Translations under genes and position numbers: made by a program
Source of the DNA: an uncultured Erysipelotrichaceae bacterium
Lineage (GTDB): Bacteria; Bacillota_I; Bacilli_A; Erysipelotrichales; Erysipelotrichaceae
Length of the DNA: 37,620 nt
Direction of reading: 5' to 3'
NCBI GenBank assembly: GCA_944326095.1
Contig: CALVCO010000012.1
Location: forward strand, 1 to 37,620
Shown here: positions 7,031 through 12,695 of the stretch, one piece after another
Layout: each line of letters starts with the position of its first letter
Numbering within the stretch: position 1 is the first letter of the stretch
The notes under the pieces: generated by a model
The model's input: only the letters and a program-made list of their open reading frames with translations
Told to the model about the DNA's origin: nothing
Database searches by the model: none

Positions 7031-7778
7031 AGTTTGGAAGTCTAAGGATTATGTCTATTTTAAAGTTTTCTTTTAACTTCTTATTTGCACTTTCCCAATC
7101 ACTAGTAATAACAAAAGTTTGGCGAATAGTATTTGCAATTATGTCAGCCATTTGAATTGCACAATCTTTTTTAGAGTCTTTATATATTACTTCTACTTGT
7201 AAATCTCCGTATATGATAGGTTTAAAGCATTTTGCATAATTGTAATTGATAATACCATATTTCAATTCTTCAATAAGGCCTTCTCGTAAAGAATAATATC
7301 CATTAGATTTAGTTGGCATTTGATCAATGTTGATATGTAAATATATTGGCATATTAGGATTGATTGATTTATCTTTAATTAAATAGTTAACTGAATTTTT
7401 AATTATTCTTCTTTGAGCATATTCACTGAACCTTCCTTTTGAATTTTTGTTTGTTATAATTTCGCTAGATAAGTTTTTGTTATAAATTATTGTAGAAAAA
7501 GTTGTAAATTGTTTACTCAAATTTATTAATCTTCGCCTATCTTTATTACTTATAATAATTCCTTTTATTTCTGGGCAAATATGGTTGCAACTACTTATTT
7601 CATTATTGCAGTATTGGCATTTGATATTTTTAATGATTGACTTGTATTTGTTTATAAATTTTGACTTCTCATTAGAATTTTTAAAAATAATACCAGCAAA
7701 AATAGCGAAATCTTCATATTTTGAAATTTTACCTGAATCATCCATGTTGATATATATGTGTTGTATGTTTTTGACCAT
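7029..7778 (-). CDS. DUF3800 domain protein
   Basis: A 249-residue soluble protein. It opens HIYINMDDSGK (residues 7-17); the strand with Asp-13/Asp-14 then Ser-Gly matches the YxDESG start of DUF3800, an RNase H-like fold with acidic active-site residues. Asp-152 in HINIDQMP and the C-terminal AIQMADIIAN (Asp-212) supply the other acidic positions. A Cys cluster C54-x2-C57-x6-C64-x3-C68 between strands looks like an inserted zinc-binding loop. Function is unknown; a nuclease is suggested by the fold only. There is no Shine-Dalgarno: the start codon directly follows a run of A. The stop codon lies in the T-tract of the convergent small RNA's terminator. Confidence 0.75.
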   Translation of the reverse strand: MVKNIQHIYINMDDSGKISKYEDFAIFAGIIFKNSNEKSKFINKYKSIIKNIKCQYCNNEISSCNHICPEIKGIIISNKDRRRLINLSKQFTTFSTIIYNKNLSSEIITNKNSKGRFSEYAQRRIIKNSVNYLIKDKSINPNMPIYLHINIDQMPTKSNGYYSLREGLIEELKYGIINYNYAKCFKPIIYGDLQVEVIYKDSKKDCAIQMADIIANTIRQTFVITSDWESANKKLKENFKIDIILRLPN

Positions 7779-7793
7779 TTTTTTTTTTTTTTT
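7778..7793 (-). repeat. A16 homopolymer at the DUF3800 start codon
   Basis: Sixteen consecutive A on the coding strand, the last being the A of the ATG. It occupies the position where a ribosome binding site would lie. Tracts of this length slip during replication, so spacing in the leader could vary between cells. Confidence 0.8.
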
Positions 7794-7827
7794 CTGCTAA
7801 TTAATAATAATGCAATTTAGAGCAACC

Positions 7828-8144
7828 TCATAAAACCTCTCCATGTCGTCTATTCATGTGCCAGATAACGCGTCCAATTATAGCAATTTGGGTGGTTTTG
7901 TCTGTGTTAATTTTGATTGGTTGGTGGAATTTTTCGGTACTGTTAGGCATGAGGGTGATGGTAGAACCATTAACAGATAAACGTTTAAGAGTTGTCTGAC
8001 CATCGATAAAAGCCACTGCGATAGTGCATCTTTAATTGTTGTTAGGATATTGTTAACCTATTCAGCGATAACGATTGACCTATCTTCAATTATATTACTC
8101 ATGCTACTGCCATTTACCTTAAAAGCATGAAACCTTTTTTTCAT
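7828..8144 (-). pseudogene. Peptidase S24 / LexA-like repressor, broken C-terminal domain
   Basis: The first part (8144 down to 8061) reads FHAFKVNGSSMSNIIEDRS, the LexA/CI autoprotease strand with its nucleophilic Ser in GSSM, and stops at TAG (8058-8060). The second part (8016 down to 7828) continues in another frame as AFIDGQTTLKRL, with the general-base Lys, and ends with the usual IIGRVIW strand. The two catalytic halves are therefore separated by a stop and at least one frame change, with a further TAA just upstream of the second half. The N-terminal helix-turn-helix is missing. This is a dead phage-type repressor or UmuD/LexA relative. Confidence 0.8.
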
Positions 8145-8160
8145 CATTTGATATTTAATA

Positions 8161-8224
8161 GTGAAAAGTTTTTTTAAACTCAACCTTTTATAAAATCGGG
8201 GGTTGCGTTTAAAAAACTTTTCAC
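8161..8224. repeat. Long near-perfect inverted repeat
   Basis: A 25-base left arm (8161-8185, starting GTGAAAAG) and a 24-base right arm (8201-8224, ending CTTTTCAC) are reverse complements except for one extra T and one mismatch. The spacer is 15 bases. It lies between the broken repressor and the rightward small genes. It could be a regulatory hairpin of the old phage switch, a terminator, or a small mobile hairpin. Confidence 0.8.
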
Positions 8225-8232
8225 TCTAAAAT
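8203..8232 (+). promoter_or_regulatory. Candidate promoter for the small prophage genes
   Basis: TTGCGT (8203-8208), 18-bp spacer, TAAAAT (8227-8232). The -35 lies in the right arm of the inverted repeat. The left arm, read on the minus strand, offers a mirror-image TTGAGT-17 bp-TATTAA, so the repeat could seed divergent promoters. Confidence 0.35.
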
Positions 8233-8262
8233 AAATCTTACGTAGGAATTAATGGAGAAAAC

Positions 8263-8364
8263 ATGCATAATATAAATATTATTGCTAAAATAAAAGGGAC
8301 AAGTAAAGAAGAATATGCAAAGTTAACTCATTTTGTTAATTTAGATAAAAAGGAGAAGAAATAA
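8263..8364 (+). CDS. Small protein of unknown function (33 aa), prophage remnant
   Basis: ATG preceded by ATGGAG at 5-base spacing. The product is 33 residues and strongly basic at the C-terminus (NLDKKEKK), with no TM segment or motif I know. Its stop codon overlaps the next start codon (TAATG), so the two are probably translationally coupled. It may be a shortened version of a larger phage protein. Confidence 0.45.
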   Translation: MHNINIIAKIKGTSKEEYAKLTHFVNLDKKEKK

Positions 8365-8714
8365 TGAATAATATGTATGGTGGAGAATGCATTGTTCCTA
8401 TAAATGAGATTGGTATAAAAGAATTAGATGATATGTCTATTGAAAATTCAAAAAATAGAATAGTTTTTAAAATATCACAAGAAGAAACAGATGATTTTTT
8501 TGATATAGATGGTTATGGGCCTTATGTACATTTTTTCGATTTAGATTCATTAGCGTTTGAAATAGATATGGCAGAAACAGGATTGATTCCATATGAATAT
8601 TTAGGACGTTGTTTAGCCATTATGCAACAACATGGTAAATTTCCTGATGGTGCTATTGCGCAAGCATTAAAAACAGCTTTAAATTATGGCACTTGTGTTG
8701 AAGTTACATTTTAA
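8364..8714 (+). CDS. Hypothetical acidic protein (116 aa), prophage remnant
   Basis: Not recognised. A soluble, markedly acidic protein of 116 residues: an N-terminal strand-rich part, an Asp/Glu-rich middle (QEETDDFFDIDGYG), and a helical C-terminal half with LGRCLAIMQQHGKFPDG followed by AIAQALKTAL. No TM segment. AAGGAG lies 8 bases before the ATG. It is coupled to the 33-residue gene upstream and followed after 34 bases by the YjcQ remnant. The gene lies among phage fragments but its own reading frame is intact. Confidence 0.65.
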   Translation: MNNMYGGECIVPINEIGIKELDDMSIENSKNRIVFKISQEETDDFFDIDGYGPYVHFFDLDSLAFEIDMAETGLIPYEYLGRCLAIMQQHGKFPDGAIAQALKTALNYGTCVEVTF

Positions 8715-8748
8715 TGAAAACAATTCGTGTTCTTTAGGAGAATAAAAC

Positions 8749-9033
8749 ATGTCAAAAGATGATTACTACGTTATAGTAACTAAAATATTGGTGTATCTGT
8801 ATAAGAAGTATAAACAGCTTGAAGTAGACCGATATTATATTTTACCAATGACAAAAGACTTTCCTATCCAAAAACAACAATTGTTTGATACTATCGAGAT
8901 GATGAAGGGCCAAGGATTGATAAAAGGAAATGTAACAAAAGCTTGAGGTGAAGAAATCATAGCAATCGATTATTCTAGTTTAAAGATACTTCCAAGTGGT
9001 ATTGATTATCTTCAAGATAATTCTAAGGTATAA
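8749..9033 (+). pseudogene. YjcQ-family protein interrupted by an in-frame TGA
   Basis: The open part starts KDDYYVIVTKILVYLYKKY, the characteristic start of YjcQ, a small winged-helix-like protein common in phages and mobile elements of Firmicutes. It stops at TGA (8944-8946), residue 66. Reading on in the same frame gives GEEIIAIDYSSLKILPSGIDYL, the expected C-terminal strand and Gly-Ile-x-Tyr-Leu helix, up to a TAA at 9031-9033. So a single codon, plausibly TGG to TGA, splits an otherwise full-length 94-codon gene. TTTAGGAG lies 10 bases before the ATG, and a terminator follows at 9053. A 65-residue truncated product could still be made. Confidence 0.7.
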
Positions 9034-9052
9034 AAGAGTTTACCATTCATTT

Positions 9053-9075
9053 AGCGCAAAATATGCGCTTTTTTT
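9053..9075 (+). terminator. Intrinsic terminator after the YjcQ remnant
   Basis: AGCGCA (9053-9058) / TGCGCT (9064-9069), loop AAATA, then a T-run to 9075. Confidence 0.75.
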
Positions 9076-9091
9076 ATAGGAGGAATAAGTA

Positions 9092-9121
9092 ATGTTTAGA
9101 CTTATTTTGTATGAAAGCTAA
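9092..9121 (+). CDS. Possible 9-codon minicistron ahead of the terminase fragment
   Basis: AGGAGG (9079-9084) is the only strong ribosome site here, and it fits an ATG at 9092 coding MFRLILYES. The stop overlaps the ATG of the terminase fragment (TAATG). It may be a coupling leader or simply the joined ends of a deleted small-terminase gene. Confidence 0.3.
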   Translation: MFRLILYES

Positions 9122-9369
9122 TGGTAGAAAAAAGAAAAGGAAATCAATATCCTACACAATCACATACGATTGAATATGTTAAATCAAAAGGACAAGAGGC
9201 AATAGATTTATACAATTCAACAGGTAGAACTGCTCAAGAGTGGCAAGAGTTGTTTTTGTTTGATATTTTGGCAATAAATGATGATGAATTATATGTTCAT
9301 ACTAAATTTGGTTATTCAGTTCCTAGACGAAATGGTAAAAATGAGATTGAAAAACGTATAGAAGAATAA
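9121..9369 (+). pseudogene. Phage terminase large subunit, N-terminal fragment
   Basis: 82 residues. QYPTQSHTIEYVKSKGQEAI, then AQEWQELFLFDILAI, and VHTKFGYSVPRRNGKNE are the N-terminal region and Walker-A-like segment (PRRNGKNE) of large terminases, the DNA-packaging ATPase. A full-length protein would be about 550 residues. Here the frame diverges after GKNEI and ends in EKRIEE. The Walker B and nuclease domains are absent from the window, so the fragment cannot package DNA. It is the clearest evidence that 7828-9370 is an old prophage. Confidence 0.8.
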
Positions 9370-9379
9370 AAGTATAAAA

Positions 9380-9415
9380 GCCTACCTTATTTTTATATAG
9401 GGTAGGCGATTTTTA
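9380..9415 (+). terminator. Intrinsic terminator
   Basis: GCCTACC (9380-9386) / GGTAGGC (9401-9407) with an AT-rich loop, followed by GATTTTTATT. Closes the prophage remnant on the plus strand. Confidence 0.6.
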
Positions 9416-9437
9416 TTGCAAAAGTATGTCATGGCAT

Positions 9438-9462
9438 AAAAAAAGCCTTTAAATAAAGGCTC
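9438..9462 (-). terminator. Terminator of the tRNA-Leu gene
   Basis: Read on the minus strand, AGCCTTT / AAAGGCT (9456-9462 with 9445-9451), loop ATTT, followed by seven or more T. It lies 12 bases beyond the tRNA 3' end. Confidence 0.8.
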
Positions 9463-9473
9463 AACTTACAAAT

Positions 9474-9557
9474 GGTGCGGGTGAAGGGACTTGAACCCCC
9501 ATGCCTTGCGGCGTCTGATCCTAAGTCAGGTGCGTCTGCCAATTTCGCCACACCCGC
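9474..9557 (-). tRNA. tRNA-Leu (anticodon UAG)
   Basis: On the minus strand the sequence runs GCGGGTGTGGCGAAATTGGC through to CACCCGCACCA. The 7-bp acceptor stem GCGGGTG/CACCCGC is perfect. The anticodon loop CTTAGGA carries UAG, read as Leu (CUA and probably other CUN codons). A variable arm consistent with class II tRNAs is present (GACGCCGCAAGGCA), and the T loop is GGTTCAAGTCC. The CCA end is encoded. The eroded prophage lies at the 3' end of this tRNA, a common phage attachment position. Confidence 0.95.
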
Positions 9558-9569
9558 GTTTGCCTAGTA

Positions 9570-9598
9570 ATTATACCAATTCCTACAAATAAAAGCAA
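9570..9598 (-). promoter_or_regulatory. Promoter of tRNA-Leu
   Basis: Minus strand: TTGCTT (9593-9598), 17-bp spacer, TATAAT (9570-9575) with extended TGG. The -35 overlaps a short hairpin (AAAAGC/GCTTTT, 9591-9606) that also contains the stop codon of the AraC gene. Confidence 0.7.
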
Positions 9599-9604
9599 GC
9601 GCTT

Positions 9605-10465
9605 TTACATATAATGTTGTCTAAAGGCCGTAGGCGAAATACCAAAACATTTTTTAAAGGAGTTAGAAAAGTAATAAATATTATCAAAGCCAACATTATT
9701 GGCGATATCTACTATTCTTAAATCTTTATCTTGTAACATTTCTAAAGAACGATCTAATTTATAAGCAATTATAGCTTTAGATACGGATGTTTTCATAACT
9801 TTTTTAAAACAGGTATATAAATATGATTGCGATACATTTAAATATTTACAGATATCTTGGACTTTGACATTTTCTGATAGGTGATTATCAATATAGCGCA
9901 ATGATTCGATTACACATTCTTGCGTACGATTTGTATAATGATTGTCGATATTTTGTTCAATATTATTATTCATTAGATAATAACTTTCGCATAAGATAAA
10001 TATTTTTTCAATCGCTATTTTAATTAGATAATAATGGCCATATTCATTATTAATCATCATATTATAAGTACGTTGTAAAAATGAGTGGATATTATCATTT
10101 AATAAATTATCGAATTTTAAGATATTTTTTTCTTCAACTAAATTTAGTTTATTTTCTTTATTATGAAATTTAATATTAAAATTTAAGATAAAACAGGTAG
10201 CTGTTTTACTAATACATTTGATATTATAGGCATTAAAAGGTGGTACTAATAAGATATCACCTTTTTCAATAGTAAATTGAAAGCCTTTAGTTTCAACTGC
10301 ATACTTTCCATTAGTAACAATTGCTAGACGATAAGTATATATAGACGTAATAAAAGAACTTTGTGATTGATGATTTTCATAAAGATAAAAAGATATAGGA
10401 ATCATTTCAAATTGTAACATCGTTTTAGATATGTTATCAGGTATAAGAATTTTATTTATTTTCAT
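9605..10465 (-). CDS. AraC-family transcriptional regulator
   Basis: 286 residues. Residues 1 to about 100 form a cupin-like ligand-binding domain, with GKYAVETKGFQFTIEKGDIL then LVPPFNAYNI. A helical linker follows, and residues 185-286 hold the paired helix-turn-helix domain: ESLRYIDNHLSENVKVQDIC with SQSYLYTCFKK as the first HTH, RIVDIANNVGFDNIYYFSNS as the second, and the usual FKKCFGISPTAFRQ tail. Members of this architecture generally sense a small metabolite. It is divergent from the flavoprotein reductase at 10575, which is its most likely target; the ligand is unknown. Confidence 0.9.
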   Translation of the reverse strand: MKINKILIPDNISKTMLQFEMIPISFYLYENHQSQSSFITSIYTYRLAIVTNGKYAVETKGFQFTIEKGDILLVPPFNAYNIKCISKTATCFILNFNIKFHNKENKLNLVEEKNILKFDNLLNDNIHSFLQRTYNMMINNEYGHYYLIKIAIEKIFILCESYYLMNNNIEQNIDNHYTNRTQECVIESLRYIDNHLSENVKVQDICKYLNVSQSYLYTCFKKVMKTSVSKAIIAYKLDRSLEMLQDKDLRIVDIANNVGFDNIYYFSNSFKKCFGISPTAFRQHYM

Positions 10466-10479
10466 AAAATAATTATAAC

Positions 10480-10512
10480 ATTAGTTATGAATTTTATAAA
10501 ATGTAAACTAAT
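10480..10512. promoter_or_regulatory. Inverted repeat in the AraC/reductase divergent region
   Basis: ATTAGTT (10480-10486) and AACTAAT (10506-10512) are exact reverse complements with 19 bases between them. They lie between two divergently transcribed genes. It is a candidate operator for the AraC regulator, although AraC sites are more often direct repeats. Confidence 0.3.
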
Positions 10513-10574
10513 TATTATATTGTGAAAAATTTACTTTATTATAAGATATAAATGAAAACGGAGGAAAATATAAA

Positions 10575-12527
10575 ATGAAAAAGCTAATGGCATTATTAAT
10601 GGCTTCTTTATTAGTATTGAGTGGTTGTTCATCTAGTACTACTACAACAACTAATGAAGAAACTGAAGCTCCATCAACTACTGAAGCTACAGTAAGTGTT
10701 GATGAAGAAAAAAGTGCTGATGTCATCGTTGTTGGTGCAGGGCCTGCTGGTTTAAGCAGTGCGATTGCTGCTGTAGACAATGGTGCTGAATCAGTAATCG
10801 TTATTGAAAAGGCTGATAAGACAGGAGGTAACTTATTATTAACTTCTGGTTCAATGTCAGCTGCTGAGACTTCTATTCAAGAAGAAGAAGGTATCGAAGA
10901 TACTAAAGAATCATATGTTCAAGATATCTTGAAAAATGGTGCAAACTTAGGTAATGAAGAATTAATTCGTGCTTATGTTGAAGAAGATACTGCGGCATTT
11001 GAATGGATGTTAGATAATGGATTATATGAAATGTTCCCAGAAGGTAGAGCTAAAGCAGTATTTGCTCCTGAACATCAATTATATTCTGTAGAACGTACTT
11101 ATAAACCAAAGGCTACAGCTGAAGGTTATTCTAGTGCTGCTCATCAAGTATTAGATACTTATGTTAAAACTTTAGATCAAGTTTCATTTGATTTTAATAC
11201 TAAGGCTATTAAATTAGAAGCTAATGAAAATGGTCAAGTATTGAGCGTATTAGCTACTAATAATGATGGTCAAACTATTAAATATACTGCTAATAAGGGT
11301 GTTATCATGTGTACTGGTGGTTATAGTGGTAACTTTAACTTATTGGAAAAATATGCTGAAAATGGTGGCGATTATTTAACAAGTACTACTTCAATGGGTG
11401 AAGGTTTATATTTAATGCAAGAAGTTGGTGCTTATATTGATGAAGAAAATATGAGCTATATTCCAACATTCCCAATGGGTGTTCAAACTGGTGAAAGAAC
11501 TGGTACTATCGGTTCTACTTATACTTGGAAAGCTGGCGGTATTACTGTTAACCAAGAAGGTAATCGTTTCGTAAATGAACAAGAATCTAAAGTTGATGTT
11601 CGTGAAGTTGCTTTAGAGGAACAACCTGGTGCAGTTCAATATGATATCTATACTGATAAGATTCTTGAAGATTTAAGAGCTGCTGGTGGTTCTATGATGT
11701 TTGATTTATATTTTGCTGAAGGTGGTAGAGCTGAAGGTTTAGTTCAAAGTGCTGATACTTTAGAAGAATTAGCTGAAAAGATTAATGTTCCTGCTGAAAA
11801 TTTAGTAGCTACAGTTGAAGCTTACAATGCTGCAGTAGATGCAGGTGGTGTTGATGATTTAGGACGTAGCTATGATCCATCTACTGTTGGTACTACTTAT
11901 AATCTAGCTATTAATAAGATTGAAGGCGACAAATATTATGCTATTCCATTAAAGGCATTATGTGTAATGACTTTAGGTGGAGTTACAATTGATACTACTG
12001 GTCATGTTCTTGATGAAGCTGGTAACCAAATTCCTGGCTTATATGCAGCTGGTGAAGTTGTTGGTGGTATCTGGGGTAAATTCGTTTCTGGTGGTACTGG
12101 TGTAATGGGCCCTATTACATTTGGACGTATTGCAGCTAAATCAGTTATGAATGATGAATTAGCTACTGGTTATACAGTTGCTCCTGCTTCAAATATCTTT
12201 GATAAAGCTTTATTTGAAAATAATACTGAAGTTGTAGAACGCTTTGATATGAGTACAGCTTTAACTGATGGTACTTATAGTGCTACAGTTGATGGTCAAG
12301 ATGGACCAATGGAAGTTGAAGTTGAAATTGCTGAAGGTAAGATTGCTAATGTAACTATTGTTTCTAATAATGAAACTGAATCTGTTGCTGCTAATGCTTT
12401 AAGTAGTTTACCTGAAACTATCGTTGCTGAAAATAGTGTTAATGTAGATATCGTTAGTGGTGCTACTTTAACTTCTAATCGTATCTTAGATGCAGTTACT
12501 GATTGCTTAAATCAAGCTAGTAAATAG
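10575..12527 (+). CDS. Extracellular FAD/FMN-dependent reductase lipoprotein (flavocytochrome c / fumarate reductase-like)
   Basis: 650 residues. A signal peptide ends in the lipobox LVLSGC (Cys-18), followed by a Ser/Thr/Glu linker, so the enzyme is tethered outside the membrane. FAD_binding_2 domain from about 48: dinucleotide motif GAGPAG (54-59), then GGNLLLTSGSMSAAE, and a C-terminal GLYAAGEVVGG. An FMN_bind domain occupies about 565-650 and ends in D625-I-V-S-G-A-T631, the ApbE flavinylation motif, so FMN is expected to be bound covalently on Thr-631. Such proteins accept electrons from extracellular flavin-based chains and reduce a substrate such as fumarate, urocanate or another enoate. 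The stretch after GEVVGG reads IWGKFVSGGTG instead of the fumarate-reductase GANRLGG, so the usual catalytic Arg is not there and fumarate is doubtful. GGAGG lies 10 bases before the ATG. Confidence 0.9.
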   Translation: MKKLMALLMASLLVLSGCSSSTTTTTNEETEAPSTTEATVSVDEEKSADVIVVGAGPAGLSSAIAAVDNGAESVIVIEKADKTGGNLLLTSGSMSAAETSIQEEEGIEDTKESYVQDILKNGANLGNEELIRAYVEEDTAAFEWMLDNGLYEMFPEGRAKAVFAPEHQLYSVERTYKPKATAEGYSSAAHQVLDTYVKTLDQVSFDFNTKAIKLEANENGQVLSVLATNNDGQTIKYTANKGVIMCTGGYSGNFNLLEKYAENGGDYLTSTTSMGEGLYLMQEVGAYIDEENMSYIPTFPMGVQTGERTGTIGSTYTWKAGGITVNQEGNRFVNEQESKVDVREVALEEQPGAVQYDIYTDKILEDLRAAGGSMMFDLYFAEGGRAEGLVQSADTLEELAEKINVPAENLVATVEAYNAAVDAGGVDDLGRSYDPSTVGTTYNLAINKIEGDKYYAIPLKALCVMTLGGVTIDTTGHVLDEAGNQIPGLYAAGEVVGGIWGKFVSGGTGVMGPITFGRIAAKSVMNDELATGYTVAPASNIFDKALFENNTEVVERFDMSTALTDGTYSATVDGQDGPMEVEVEIAEGKIANVTIVSNNETESVAANALSSLPETIVAENSVNVDIVSGATLTSNRILDAVTDCLNQASK

Positions 12528-12532
12528 TCATT

Positions 12533-12567
12533 AAAAAGTTGTAGATTTATTTCTACAACTTTTTTTA
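12533..12567 (+). terminator. Intrinsic terminator of the reductase gene
   Basis: AGTTGTAGA (12537-12545) / TCTACAACT (12552-12560), followed by eight T. Confidence 0.85.
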
Positions 12568-12584
12568 TGTGCTAAAATAAAAAC

Positions 12585-12686
12585 ATGAAGATTAGATTAA
12601 AAGATAAACCAAGAAAAATATTAATAGTTATTTTAAGTTTTATTGTATTACTTTTGGTAATTCAAACCATTTATTTATTAAAGTAG
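12585..12686 (+). CDS. 33-residue single-TM protein, possibly leaderless
   Basis: A basic N-terminus (MKIRLKDKPRK) is followed by one hydrophobic helix (about residues 12-32), giving a small inner-membrane peptide. The frame closes at TAG, whose bases run into the AGGAGG of the aldo/keto reductase gene. No Shine-Dalgarno is visible. Instead TGCTAAAAT (12570-12578) ends six bases before the ATG, so transcription would begin at or next to the start codon. Function unknown. The alternative is that this is only the promoter and leader of the next gene. Confidence 0.45.
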   Translation: MKIRLKDKPRKILIVILSFIVLLLVIQTIYLLK

Positions 12687-12695
12687 GAGGGCATT

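Noticed and set aside
8944-8946. TGA read as tryptophan throughout the genome
   Set aside because: Several intact genes in the window end in TGA at the expected length (for example 6610-6612, 13803-13805, 18866-18868), so the code is standard.
9474-9500. Phage attachment repeat of the tRNA 3' end elsewhere in the window
   Set aside because: I found no second copy of the tRNA 3' segment between 6.6 and 9.4 kb, so attachment sites are not annotated.
10508-10780. Open frame on the minus strand over the start of the reductase gene
   Set aside because: It is antisense to the signal peptide and Ser/Thr/Glu linker; low complexity alone keeps it open. No ribosome site.
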